Shown: positions 42,097 through 54,545, numbered from the stretch's first letter. The stretch: DNA of 64,000 nucleotides from Bacillus_BD sp050389805 (GCF_050389805.1 NZ_CP130945.1:124001-188000), one strand, 5' to 3'. The notes: generated by a model not told the origin, from the sequence alone. Program-made: numbers and translations.

Positions 42097-43600
42097 TATT
42101 ACACTGGATCGATTAGCAGCAGTCGGGCAAATAGCAGCAGGCATTGCCCACGAAGTTAGAAATCCCCTAACAGCTGTAAAAGGTTTTCTTGATTTATTAA
42201 AGGAGGAAAATCCTCATGATTACATAGACATTGCAGTAGAAGAGTTGGAACGTGCGTTATTAACGATGCAGAATCTACTCAATGTGTCTAAACCAGATCT
42301 CGATGAGGAACGTTTTTCATTAATTAGCCTCACGGCTGAACTCGAATCTATTCTTTATCTTTTTCAAAATCAAACCTATCATGTCACGATCGAAAAGTAT
42401 TTTAGAGACACACAAATAAAAATTTACGGAAAACGAAATCAATTAAAAAAGGCTTTGTTTAATTTGATCAAAAATGCCTTTGAAGCCATGCCTGAAAAAG
42501 GAACTTTGACTGTAAAACACTATCGGACGGAAGGGAAAATAATTGTGTCTATTGAGGATACAGGGATTGGAATACCAAAGGAAAAATTAAATTTACTTGG
42601 TACCCCCTTTTTTACTTCAAAAGAAACAGGTACAGGAATGGGGCTAACACAAGTCTTTTCAACGGTTTATGATCATCAAGGGAAATTACAGGTAGACAGC
42701 GTGGTTGGGAAGGGAACACAGTTTTTGATTGAGTTTCCAATACAAGAAATGAGAGAAATAGGAGTGGTAAAGTTGAATTTAATTTATCAGGAAAACCAAT
42801 CATTCACTGAATTTTATGAAGCCAATAAAGAAATGTTTATGAAACAACTGTTAGAGAATGGCAGAAGCTTGTTTGATAGTATTGCTGAGATTGAAAGTAG
42901 CAGTATTAATGAAGAATACATATTACAATCAGCTCAAAAGGTGATTTCTTATTTAAATGATGATGATGAATTTGGCCTTATTCTCCATGCAAAAGAGCAT
43001 GGAAGAACATGGGCTGAGATGGAGCTTGAGTTAATTCTCAAACTGGATTGGATTCAAACGATACGAAAAACTTACTGGGATTATCTCTACAATTATTACG
43101 AGCATCTTGAGATATCAAAGAAAGAAATTTTTGAGGTAGAGAGAAAGGTTAATTTTACGCTCGACTCTTTTATCAAACATTTCTCAGCAAGCTATTCAGA
43201 ATATAATGCCTATCTGATTTCTGCACAAAATGAATTGATTGATGATTTAAATGTTCCAGTTATTCCGCTATCACCGGAAATTGCCATTTTACCGATCATT
43301 GGGATGGTTGACACGAAACGTGCAAAAAATATTCAGTACAAGGTTTTAGAAGAAATCTATAAACAGAATCTAAAGTTTATTGTTTTAGATTTATCAGGTG
43401 TATCTTATATGGATACAGCGGTACTGACACACTTGTTTAATATTGTTAATGGAATTCGTATCCAAGGGTGTAAGACTGTCTTAACAGGAGTAAGACCTGA
43501 GATTACGAATACCATCGTTGAACTTGGAATTGAATTAAATGGGAAAGTCGAAACAAAGGGCACCCTACAGCAAGCGATTAAGGATTTAAATTTAGTTTAA
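42062..43600 (+). CDS. Histidine kinase fused to an RsbR-type STAS co-antagonist
   Basis: 512 aa. Residues 12-80 are a HisKA domain with GQIAAGIAHEVRNPLTAVKG (His30) close to the sporulation kinases. Residues about 125-230 are the HATPase (N box LFNLIKNAFEAM, G1 EDTGIGIP, G2 GTGMGLTQVFSTVYDHQG). From about 235 it becomes an RsbR protein: a helical non-haem-globin-like region and a C-terminal STAS domain (about 400-512). The two RsbT target threonines of RsbR are conserved in GMVDTKRA (Thr418) and YMDTAVLTH (Thr452), the same 34 residues apart. There is no N-terminal sensor. No in-frame ATG is available; TTG at 42062 with GAAGGGA 9 nt upstream is chosen. The response regulator is unknown; Spo0F is a guess. 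Confidence 0.88.
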   Translation: MQLNGKGKNSDDITLDRLAAVGQIAAGIAHEVRNPLTAVKGFLDLLKEENPHDYIDIAVEELERALLTMQNLLNVSKPDLDEERFSLISLTAELESILYLFQNQTYHVTIEKYFRDTQIKIYGKRNQLKKALFNLIKNAFEAMPEKGTLTVKHYRTEGKIIVSIEDTGIGIPKEKLNLLGTPFFTSKETGTGMGLTQVFSTVYDHQGKLQVDSVVGKGTQFLIEFPIQEMREIGVVKLNLIYQENQSFTEFYEANKEMFMKQLLENGRSLFDSIAEIESSSINEEYILQSAQKVISYLNDDDEFGLILHAKEHGRTWAEMELELILKLDWIQTIRKTYWDYLYNYYEHLEISKKEIFEVERKVNFTLDSFIKHFSASYSEYNAYLISAQNELIDDLNVPVIPLSPEIAILPIIGMVDTKRAKNIQYKVLEEIYKQNLKFIVLDLSGVSYMDTAVLTHLFNIVNGIRIQGCKTVLTGVRPEITNTIVELGIELNGKVETKGTLQQAIKDLNLV

Positions 43601-43610
43601 TCGGTTATAT

Positions 43611-43645
43611 AACCCAGTCCCACTATTGGAACTGGGTCTATTTTA
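43611..43645 (+). terminator. Terminator of the RsbT-like/kinase-RsbR operon
   Basis: ACCCAGT (43612-43618) pairs with ACTGGGT (43631-43637), with further TCC/GGA pairing inside, then a T-rich tract. Confidence 0.75.
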
Positions 43646-43743
43646 TTCTCTAACCCCACAGAAATTGGCAACGAAAGCATTTATTTTTGTGAATGTCTTT
43701 TGCCGATAGTAAAAGACTAATCTCTAAAGAGGTGAAATATGAA

Positions 43744-44187
43744 GTGAATGTCATTACAACCTTTGTAGAGAAAAGACGGGAGAAACAGATTAAATATGAA
43801 AAGTCTGTTCTCCGCGAAATTTCTGTTAAAACTTTAAAAGAAAGAGTACAGCACTATTTTGGGGCTTCTCGTTTTACCCAAAGCGTGATTATGCATAATG
43901 GAATTGAAGAGGCCTGTTATGATGTTGCCATTGAGGCCTATCTACTTGGTGCTAATATGAGCCGTTTTGGTTATTATGGAGAAGAAGCAAACGATGTTAA
44001 AATGCGTTGTAAATCAGAAGAAAAACATTTAATTGATACACTGTATAACTTTTTATTGTACTGGGGAAGTGGTCAAGAGGGGGTCCTGAGTGAATCCCTG
44101 TATTCACAGTGTGAACAATATGTCAATAGCTGGTGGTTAGACGGCTTTTATAAAGGCGAAAGAAGAATTAAATTGAAACTACACTAA
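43744..44187 (+). CDS. ybaK: DUF2521 protein YbaK
   Basis: Uncharacterised Bacillus protein found beside cwlD. Conserved IEEACYDVAIEAYLLGANMS, RFGYYGEE and the end SWWLDGFYKGERRIKLKL. The frame opens at ATG 43693, but GTG at 43744 with AAAGAGGTGA 8 nt upstream gives 147 aa starting NVITTFVEKRREKQIKYEKS, the length of B. subtilis YbaK. Unrelated to the E. coli YbaK deacylase. Function unknown. Confidence 0.85.
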   Translation: MNVITTFVEKRREKQIKYEKSVLREISVKTLKERVQHYFGASRFTQSVIMHNGIEEACYDVAIEAYLLGANMSRFGYYGEEANDVKMRCKSEEKHLIDTLYNFLLYWGSGQEGVLSESLYSQCEQYVNSWWLDGFYKGERRIKLKLH

Positions 44188-44265
44188 CCAGATTTTCTAG
44201 TTCTATCTTTCCTCCTTGTCCCATATATTTATTGCGAGGACAAGCGGAGGGATTGATGGGAAGGC

Positions 44266-44985
44266 ATGAATAAAAAGTGGAAAGTCAGTATATTTACCAT
44301 TGGACTTATTGTCCTGTTTTTCATTTTACAATACGATTTTTCCGAGAATGATACATGGAAGGATTGGAACCTTCCACTATCTGGAAAGGTCATACTAGTC
44401 GATCCAGGCCATGGTGGACCTGACGGTGGTGCTGGCGACCAAAGCGCACTAGAAAAGGATATTGCGTTAAACGTATCTCTTAAATTAAGGGAATATTTGC
44501 AGGAGCAAGGTGCCTTAGTTATTATGACACGGGAAAGCGATGTCGATTTAGCGGATGAAGGCACGAAAGGATATAGCAGAAGGAAAGTACAGGATTTAAA
44601 AAAGAGACTAGAGTTGATCAATAACCAAGATATCGACTTCTTTGTCAGTATTCATTTGAATTCCATTCCGTCAGCAAAATGGAGCGGAGCACAAACCTTT
44701 TATGCACCACAGTTTGATGAAAATGAAAGAGCAGCGAAGTTTATCCAAGATGAATTAATTGAAAACCTAGAAAACACAAATCGAAAGGCTAAACCAATTA
44801 ACCATGTTTATATTTTGGACAATGCTAAAAAGCCTGGAGTCTTAGTTGAGGTCGGATTTTTATCCAACCCAACTGAAAGAGCAAATTTGAAAAAGGATGA
44901 TTATCAAGAGAAACTTGCCGCATCCATTTATAATGGAATTATGCGTTATTATACAAATGAAAAGGAATTAACAGTACCTGAATAA
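44266..44985 (+). CDS. cwlD: N-acetylmuramoyl-L-alanine amidase CwlD (spore cortex)
   Basis: Makes muramic-delta-lactam in spore cortex with PdaA, marking it for germination enzymes. N-terminal membrane anchor VSIFTIGLIVLFFILQY, then Amidase_3 with zinc ligands in VDPGHGGPDGG, the Glu in SALEKDIALNVS and His in FVSIHLNS, and the catalytic Glu in VLVEVGFLSNPTER. 239 aa, normal. In B. subtilis it is made in mother cell and forespore. It lies between ybaK and salA as in B. subtilis. Confidence 0.94.
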   Translation: MNKKWKVSIFTIGLIVLFFILQYDFSENDTWKDWNLPLSGKVILVDPGHGGPDGGAGDQSALEKDIALNVSLKLREYLQEQGALVIMTRESDVDLADEGTKGYSRRKVQDLKKRLELINNQDIDFFVSIHLNSIPSAKWSGAQTFYAPQFDENERAAKFIQDELIENLENTNRKAKPINHVYILDNAKKPGVLVEVGFLSNPTERANLKKDDYQEKLAASIYNGIMRYYTNEKELTVPE

Positions 44986-45102
44986 GGCTCGTGCCTATTT
45001 GGGTATTTTTTGTATATAGAAGGTAAACTGTGATTCAGATTATAGCGAATAATCTCTACTATGTTATACTGTTATGGAGGAAAACATATAGAAGGTGGGT
45101 AA

Positions 45103-46158
45103 ATGATGATTACTGTTGAAAAAGTCAAAGATACGCTAAACTCTATGAAAGAACCATTCTTGCATGTAACTTTAGAAGAGTTACATGCAATTGAAGAGAT
45201 AAAAGTTAAGGAAGAGAAAAATCACGTCAGTGTTAAGATAGCGATTACAAAGACGGGTACTTCTGAACAAATGCAGCTTCAAACACAAATCGTAAATGCT
45301 TTAAAAGAAGCCGGCGCTGATACTGTTGGAATTCGCTTTAGTGAACTTCCATCTGAAACCGTTGACAAATATCGTTCTGAAGGAAATGAGGAGGACAAAG
45401 GTCTTCTTTCTCCAAACAGCAAGACAACCTTTATTGCGATTGCCAGTGGTAAAGGGGGCGTCGGGAAATCAACGGTATCTGTAAATTTAGCGGTATCATT
45501 AGCAAGACTAGGTAAAAAGGTAGGCCTTGTTGATGCAGATATTTATGGATTCAGTGTTCCTGATATGATGGGAATTACGGATCGCCCAACTGTTAAAGGA
45601 CAGCGATTAATCCCAGTTGATCGATTTGGCGTTAAAGTCATCTCAATGGGCTTTTTTGTTGAAGATAATGCTCCAATCATTTGGCGTGGACCAATGCTTG
45701 GAAAAGTACTCAACCAATTTTTCAAAGATGTTGACTGGGGAGAGTTAGATTATTTACTATTAGACTTACCTCCAGGTACTGGGGATGTCGCTTTGGACAT
45801 TCATAATATGTTACCGGCTACAAAGGAAATTATCGTTACGACTCCTCATCCAACAGCTGCTTTTGTTGCGGCAAGAGCAGGAGCAATGGCGTTAAAAACA
45901 GATCATGAGATACTAGGTGTCATTGAGAATATGTCCTATTTCGAAAGTAAAGTGACAGGCGAAAAGGAATATGTATTTGGTCAAGGAGGCGGCGAAAAGC
46001 TTGCAGATTCCTTACAGACGAAGATACTTGGAAAGCTGCCATTAGGTCAGCCTGATATGAATGAAGAGGACTTCTCACCGTCCGTTTATCAAGAAGACCA
46101 TCCAATTGGAAAAATTTACACAGAAATTGCTCAAAGGGTAATTAATGATATTCAATAA
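45103..46158 (+). CDS. salA: Mrp/ApbC-family P-loop ATPase SalA
   Basis: Deviant Walker A IASGKGGVGKSTVSVNLAVS near residue 113 places it in the Mrp/NBP35 family. The N-terminal MIP18-like domain (residues 1-90) precedes it. B. subtilis SalA represses scoC and so raises exoprotease expression; most relatives handle Fe-S clusters. There is no C-terminal CxxC, as in SalA. 351 aa, normal. Promoter-proximal GTGGGTAAATG; ATG 45103 or the next ATG are both possible. Confidence 0.92.
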   Translation: MMITVEKVKDTLNSMKEPFLHVTLEELHAIEEIKVKEEKNHVSVKIAITKTGTSEQMQLQTQIVNALKEAGADTVGIRFSELPSETVDKYRSEGNEEDKGLLSPNSKTTFIAIASGKGGVGKSTVSVNLAVSLARLGKKVGLVDADIYGFSVPDMMGITDRPTVKGQRLIPVDRFGVKVISMGFFVEDNAPIIWRGPMLGKVLNQFFKDVDWGELDYLLLDLPPGTGDVALDIHNMLPATKEIIVTTPHPTAAFVAARAGAMALKTDHEILGVIENMSYFESKVTGEKEYVFGQGGGEKLADSLQTKILGKLPLGQPDMNEEDFSPSVYQEDHPIGKIYTEIAQRVINDIQ

Positions 46159-46192
46159 TAAAAAGGCCTTCCCAAGTGGGACAGGCCTTTTT
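46158..46192. terminator. Bidirectional terminator between salA and gerD
   Basis: AAAAAGGCCT pairs with AGGCCTTTTT, with CCCA/TGGG inside. T runs on both strands serve salA (plus) and could serve gerD (minus). Confidence 0.85.
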
Positions 46193-46205
46193 ATTGTCTA
46201 GCTTT

Positions 46206-46346
46206 AGCGCCTTCTCGAAGTCATAAGTTTGTTCTTAGGGATTCAGCCCGAGAGAATGGTTCAATTTTTTAGCGGGGGCGAGCATCAAGGAAATGCTTCC
46301 TTAAGTCTGCTTCTCAGGAAAAAAGGTTATTTGTTCCGAAGGCGCT
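46206..46346. repeat. Intergenic element bounded by inverted repeats
   Basis: AGCGCCTTC (46206-46214) and GAAGGCGCT (46338-46346) bound a 123-bp noncoding, comparatively GC-rich stretch between salA and gerD. The preceding GTCTAGCTT...AGCGCC recalls a repeat I associate with Bacillaceae intergenic regions. A 77-codon frame inside (46229-46462) is not credible. Confidence 0.45.
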
Positions 46347-46358
46347 CGTACTTTCACT

Positions 46359-46928
46359 TTATTCTTCTTTTTTCTTCTCCTCGTCTGCTTTTGTTTCTGC
46401 AGCTTTTAATAATAATTCTTGAATTTTTGTCTGATATAAAGGACTTTCAAGGGTTTCGCTAATGACACTTTTTAAGTGATCACGATATTCATTACTCTTA
46501 AGAACATTGGTTAAATCATGAACAAGTTCTGGGTCTTTCATAACTTCTAAAAGTTTTGCTCGATATTCTGGGTCATTCATTAACGACTTTAACAGTCGTT
46601 CATGTTCTTGTTGCATACTTTGAGCCATTTTTTCAGCGAAGCTAGGATCTTCAAAGTTCTTCTTCCAGAACTCAGTTCCTTTTTCGCTCGTTAATGTTGC
46701 TTGAATGGTATCCGTTACAACTGTTTGATCCATTATAAGCTGTTGTCTCAGCTTTTCATCTGACATCACATCTTGTATGGCTTTCTTACCCTCATCGGTT
46801 TTTAAAATATCAACAACCATTTTCTTTGTTTCTTCATAATCTAACTCTCTTGAAACTTCTTGTTGCCCGCAGCTTGTTGTGATAAAAGCACCAAAAAGAA
46901 TGAAAAACAAAATCAAAGTATTTCTCAT
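46359..46928 (-). CDS. gerD: Spore germination lipoprotein GerD
   Basis: Inner-membrane lipoprotein that clusters germinant receptors into the germinosome. Signal peptide with lipobox ITTSCGQ (Cys20). Then an all-helical, charged domain (DPSFAEKMAQSMQQEHERLL, DPELVHDLTNVLKSNEYRDH) and a Lys/Glu tail. 189 aa, close to the family. It is transcribed opposite to its neighbours with a sigmaG-type promoter upstream. Confidence 0.94.
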   Translation of the reverse strand: MRNTLILFFILFGAFITTSCGQQEVSRELDYEETKKMVVDILKTDEGKKAIQDVMSDEKLRQQLIMDQTVVTDTIQATLTSEKGTEFWKKNFEDPSFAEKMAQSMQQEHERLLKSLMNDPEYRAKLLEVMKDPELVHDLTNVLKSNEYRDHLKSVISETLESPLYQTKIQELLLKAAETKADEEKKKEE

Positions 46929-46962
46929 TTTATGAACTCCTCTCAGAGTATTTCCTACTCTT

Positions 46963-46992
46963 TAGGATGAATATATTGAGATAATATTATTC
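46963..46992 (-). promoter_or_regulatory. SigmaG-type promoter of gerD
   Basis: On the minus strand, GAATA (46988-46992) and CATCCTA (46963-46969) are separated by 18 bp, matching the sigmaG consensus. The same bases form a 10-bp inverted repeat (46964-46973 with 46988-46997). Confidence 0.7.
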
Positions 46993-47076
46993 ATCCTGAA
47001 TCGTTAGCCTAGATTTTTCTATATTAGGCTGATACAATCGAGTAAACAGAACATTTTGATAATGGGGGATACAATT

Positions 47077-47706
47077 GTGACAAGTCGGAATGTAGTAAAA
47101 TTATTTTTCACTACACTATTAATTGGGGGATTTGTAACAGGAATTACGGGGTTTGTCGTTCGCTGGGAAGAGTTTAGTTCTTATTTTACGAATATTGAGT
47201 TATTATCAATTGTTTCAACATTTTTTTGGTTATTTTGTTTTGGTTTTATTTTTAGTCTAGTCAGCCAAGTTGCCTTTTTTGCTTATCTAACCGTGCATCG
47301 TTTTGGTCTAGGTATTTTCAGGTCATTTTGGAGCAGTGTGCAAGTTGTATTAATCGCATTTGCATTATTTGATTTAGTGTATTTTCGCTATAAAGCCTTT
47401 GCTCAAAGCGGAGACAGTGTTGTTCCATATATATTCCCAGCTATTATGCTTTTGGTTATTGGTCTGTTTATTGGTTTTTTAAAAGCAAAACAAACGAACA
47501 AAGCAGCGTTTATTCCTGCAGTATTTTTTATGACAGTTGTCACCATTATTGAGTGGGCGCCTATCTTACGTTTGAATGACGACAACTGGACGTATTTGAT
47601 GATCTTTCCATTATTAGCATGTAATATATATCAATTGCTGATTCTTCACAAGCTTAATGAAGACTCGATTAAAGAAAAAAGCACAAAAATAGAAAATCCG
47701 GCCTAA
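47077..47706 (+). CDS. kbaA: KinB-signalling pathway activation protein KbaA
   Basis: Membrane protein that stimulates the KinB sporulation kinase pathway in B. subtilis. About six membrane segments: LFFTTLLIGGFVTGITGFVV, SIVSTFFWLFCFGFIFSLVS, and four more to residue 200. The frame opens at 47056, but GTG at 47077, 8 nt after GGGGG, gives 209 aa starting TSRNVVKLFFTT. It is flanked by spore genes gerD and pdaB on the other strand. Confidence 0.88.
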   Translation: MTSRNVVKLFFTTLLIGGFVTGITGFVVRWEEFSSYFTNIELLSIVSTFFWLFCFGFIFSLVSQVAFFAYLTVHRFGLGIFRSFWSSVQVVLIAFALFDLVYFRYKAFAQSGDSVVPYIFPAIMLLVIGLFIGFLKAKQTNKAAFIPAVFFMTVVTIIEWAPILRLNDDNWTYLMIFPLLACNIYQLLILHKLNEDSIKEKSTKIENPA

Positions 47707-47725
47707 AGAGGACCGGATTTATTTT
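47692..47725. terminator. Bidirectional terminator between kbaA and pdaB
   Basis: AAAATCCGG (47693-47701) pairs with CCGGATTTATTTT; T-rich on both strands, between converging genes. It overlaps the kbaA stop. Confidence 0.75.
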
Positions 47726-47744
47726 GTATAGATGCAAGAGAGGA

Positions 47745-48497
47745 TCATTTAATTTCTTCTGTTTTTGTTTTCGCATTGCTGATCAGTTCAGATACGGTAA
47801 CAAGTTTAAGATTTTTCTTTTTAATATCTTCTAAGATCAAGGGCAAAGCCTTATTGGTTTGTTTCGCTGCATCTGAGGCATGAAGAAGAACAATATCTCC
47901 TTTTTTAGCTTGAGCAACGTTTTCTCTTATTTTTTCAGTCCCAGGATTTGTCCAATCCTTTGAGTCAATGCTCCAATGAACTACGGTATAGCCATATTTT
48001 TGAGCGATGTCTAAAGTTTTTTGATCAAAATGACCTGTTGGTGCTCGTAGAAGTTGAATATTTTTAATTCCTAGCTTGCTAAAAGCTGTTTGCGCAAGGG
48101 AAATATCTTTCCTTACCTTTTCAGCTTCTAGTTCTGAATAATCCTTGTATTCATAGCCGAGCATCCCAACTTCATATCCTTCTTTAACAATTCTTTCAAC
48201 AAGTTCAGGATGACGTTCAGCCCACGAACCTGAAAGGAAAAACGTAGCTGATTTAACCCCGTGTTCTTTTAATGTATCGAGTATAGGCTCAGCCTTTTCA
48301 TCCCCCCATCCAATATTGAATGTCAGAGCGATATCCTTCTCCCCCTTATAAACAGCCTTTGGACCTTCCTCAGTTGAAAAAACAGGGACTTGTACAGCAT
48401 TTCCTAAAAAGAAAAACCATGCGGTAAAAAATGAAGCTATTCCAATGATTAAAATTTGTTTAATCGTCTTTCCGTTTAATACATAAAAAAAGTTCAT
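47745..48497 (-). CDS. pdaB: Polysaccharide deacetylase-family sporulation protein PdaB
   Basis: Needed to maintain spores after formation in B. subtilis. N-terminal membrane anchor (residues 14-34), then a NodB-fold domain (about 55-235). Family segments are SATFFLSGSWAERHPELVER, LLRAPTGHFDQKTL and GDIVLLHASDAAKQTNKALP. Compared with true deacetylases, the TFDDG motif reads TFNIGWGD and the SHxxxH zinc motif reads MLGYEYKDY with no His, so it may be non-catalytic or use other ligands. 250 aa, family length. Confidence 0.92.
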   Translation of the reverse strand: MNFFYVLNGKTIKQILIIGIASFFTAWFFFLGNAVQVPVFSTEEGPKAVYKGEKDIALTFNIGWGDEKAEPILDTLKEHGVKSATFFLSGSWAERHPELVERIVKEGYEVGMLGYEYKDYSELEAEKVRKDISLAQTAFSKLGIKNIQLLRAPTGHFDQKTLDIAQKYGYTVVHWSIDSKDWTNPGTEKIRENVAQAKKGDIVLLHASDAAKQTNKALPLILEDIKKKNLKLVTVSELISNAKTKTEEIK

Positions 48498-48627
48498 CTA
48501 TTAATCACCTCGTCCACACTCTTCTTTCAATCCTATGAGTGGACAAACAAAAAAATGAACTATTTTTTTATAAAAAATTTGGAATCTGCTCATACTACTC
48601 ATAAATTTACATAAAGGAGGAAGTTTA

Positions 48628-48888
48628 ATGCTAGCAATGCTTCTAAGCGAAAAGGAAATTAAAGAAATGCAATATTTATTAAAGCGGGAAATGGATGAAA
48701 TCTTATACGACCTTAGAGATGACCGAATTGATCTTTTTATAAAAAAGGAAATGGAAGAGCGTTATAAGCATTTATTTACCTTATTTAAGAGAGTAGCTCC
48801 TCCTGTAGAGTGTATGAAATACATACTTACTTATCAAAAAGGTAAAGGTAGAGGAAATCAATTAAATAAAAATAAAAAAAGCAATTGA
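48628..48888 (+). CDS. Small conserved-looking protein of unknown function
   Basis: 86 aa, not recognised. Mostly helical and charged: MLLSEKEIKEMQYLLKREMD, then RIDLFIKKEMEERYKHLFTL, with a Lys-rich tail. There is a strong ribosome-binding site (AAAGGAGGAA). CATACTA at 48591-48597 with TTATA 18 bp upstream resembles a sigmaG-type promoter, though the -35 is poor. Its stop codon lies inside the -35 of rrn promoter P1 (48885-48890), so it abuts the rRNA operon. Likely a real spore-related gene, but function cannot be inferred. Confidence 0.6.
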   Translation: MLAMLLSEKEIKEMQYLLKREMDEILYDLRDDRIDLFIKKEMEERYKHLFTLFKRVAPPVECMKYILTYQKGKGRGNQLNKNKKSN

Positions 48889-48914
48889 CATTATATATTC
48901 GATTATGATAAATT
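48885..48914 (+). promoter_or_regulatory. rRNA operon promoter P1
   Basis: TTGACA (48885-48890) with a weak -10 (GATAAA or TAAATT, about 48907-48914). The -35 overlaps the end of the upstream gene. Confidence 0.6.
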
Positions 48915-48953
48915 AATAAACGTCGCTGATGAGGGACACAACGAAAAATGTTG

Positions 48954-48981
48954 TTGACACGAATCAGTTGAATGTGATACT
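48954..48981 (+). promoter_or_regulatory. rRNA operon promoter P2
   Basis: TTGACA (48954-48959), 16-bp spacer, GATACT (48976-48981), the arrangement of B. subtilis rrn promoters. A boxA-like TGCTCCTTGAAAAC follows at about 49017-49030. Confidence 0.8.
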
Positions 48982-49027
48982 ATTTGAAAGTCGCTTTTTG
49001 AATAGCGATTAAGAATTGCTCCTTGAA

Positions 49028-49054
49028 AACTAAACAAACAAAAACGTCAACGTT
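49028..49054 (+). other. 16S rRNA processing stem, 5' strand
   Basis: These 27 nt are almost exactly complementary to 50710-50737 downstream of 16S. The long stem encloses the 16S sequence and is the expected RNase III substrate. Confidence 0.8.
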
Positions 49055-49124
49055 AATTCTAGTTACTATATGTAACAAAACTAGTTGTTTAATTACAACA
49101 AACTTTATGAGCTTTATCAAACAC

Positions 49125-50685
<1,561 letters not shown>

Positions 50686-50709
50686 ATACGGAACATCTCT
50701 TACGAGATG

Positions 50710-50737
50710 AACGTTGACATTTTTTGTTTGTTTAGTT
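50710..50737 (+). other. 16S rRNA processing stem, 3' strand
   Basis: Complementary to 49028-49054. It lies in the 175-bp 16S-23S spacer, which contains no tRNA gene. A boxA-like TGTTCTTTGAAAAC follows at about 50765-50778. Confidence 0.8.
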
Positions 50738-50773
50738 TTGAGGGAGTAATTCCTCACGAATGATTGTTCTTTG

Positions 50774-50787
50774 AAAACTAGATAATG
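50774..50787 (+). other. 23S rRNA processing stem, 5' strand
   Basis: AAAACTAGATAATG is complementary to 53823-53836 after 23S, with further pairing through GAAGA and AGAAATA. Confidence 0.75.
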
Positions 50788-50851
50788 TAATGAAGAACCA
50801 AGAAATAACCGAGTGATCGCCATTTTAGTATTTTTTTCTGATTTAATTAAT

Positions 50852-53787
<2,936 letters not shown>

Positions 53788-53822
53788 AAAAACAAGGCAT
53801 TACTCAATATTTCTTTCTTCAG

Positions 53823-53836
53823 CATTATCTAGTTTT
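53823..53836 (+). other. 23S rRNA processing stem, 3' strand
   Basis: CATTATCTAGTTTT complements 50774-50787; MrnC and RNase III substrates would form here. Confidence 0.75.
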
Positions 53837-53863
53837 GAGAGAATAATTTTTTAAAATTACCTC

Positions 53864-53891
53864 TTGAAAAAATAATAAAAGGCATTATAAT
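53864..53891 (+). promoter_or_regulatory. Promoter-like sequence between 23S and 5S
   Basis: TTGAAA (53864-53869), 16-bp spacer, TATAAT (53886-53891), directly upstream of 5S. It could drive 5S and the tRNA cluster on its own. Confidence 0.55.
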
Positions 53892-53907
53892 ATAAAATGT
53901 CTTATAG

Positions 53908-54023
<116 letters not shown>

Positions 54024-54030
54024 TAATTAT

Positions 54031-54105
54031 TCCGCAGTAGCTCAGTGGTAGAGCAATCGGCTGTTAACCGATCGGTCGTAGGTTCGAATCCTACCTGCGG
54101 AGCCA
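54031..54105 (+). tRNA. tRNA-Asn (GTT)
   Basis: Full cloverleaf; acceptor TCCGCAG/CTGCGGA, anticodon loop CTGTTAA (GTT at 54063-54065), CCA encoded. First tRNA after 5S, 7 bp downstream. Confidence 0.95.
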
Positions 54106-54131
54106 TTTTTGTGTAAAGTAAGATCTTTTCT

Positions 54132-54204
54132 GCTTCCATAGCTCAGCAGGTAGAGCACTTCCATGGTAAGGAAGAGGTCATCGGTTCGAATCCGATTGGA
54201 AGCT
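54132..54204 (+). tRNA. tRNA-Thr (GGT)
   Basis: Acceptor GCTTCCA/TGGAAGC; anticodon stem CTTCC/GGAAG around ATGGTAA, anticodon GGT. CCA is not encoded. Confidence 0.95.
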
Positions 54205-54220
54205 TTCTATTTAATTTATC

Positions 54221-54295
54221 GGCCCGTTGGTCAAGCGGTTAAGACACCGCCCTTTCACGGCGGTAACACGGGTTCGAATCCCGTACGGGTCACCA
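54221..54295 (+). tRNA. tRNA-Glu (TTC)
   Basis: Acceptor GGCCCGT/ACGGGTC; anticodon stem CCGCC/GGCGG around CTTTCAC, anticodon TTC. CCA encoded. The 71-bp gap after it holds a small CGACA/TGTCG hairpin and no gene. Confidence 0.95.
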
Positions 54296-54366
54296 TTTTT
54301 ATAAGTAAGGTCTGCTAGGTGCACGACAACCTGTCGCAACGTATTCACTAGCACATCCTGTATGTC

Positions 54367-54442
54367 GGAGGATTAGCTCAGCTGGGAGAGCATCTGCCTT
54401 ACAAGCAGAGGGTCGGCGGTTCGAGCCCGTCATCCTCCACCA
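54367..54442 (+). tRNA. tRNA-Val (TAC)
   Basis: Acceptor GGAGGAT/ATCCTCC; anticodon stem CTGCC/AAGCAG region with TAC anticodon. CCA encoded. Confidence 0.95.
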
Positions 54443-54448
54443 TATTAT

Positions 54449-54521
<73 letters not shown>

Positions 54522-54545
54522 TGTTTTATTTATACTTACCTGTAT

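Noticed and set aside
46229..46462. 77-codon frame on the plus strand between salA and gerD
   Set aside because: It overlaps the 3' end of gerD in antisense, lacks a ribosome-binding site and has no family resemblance.
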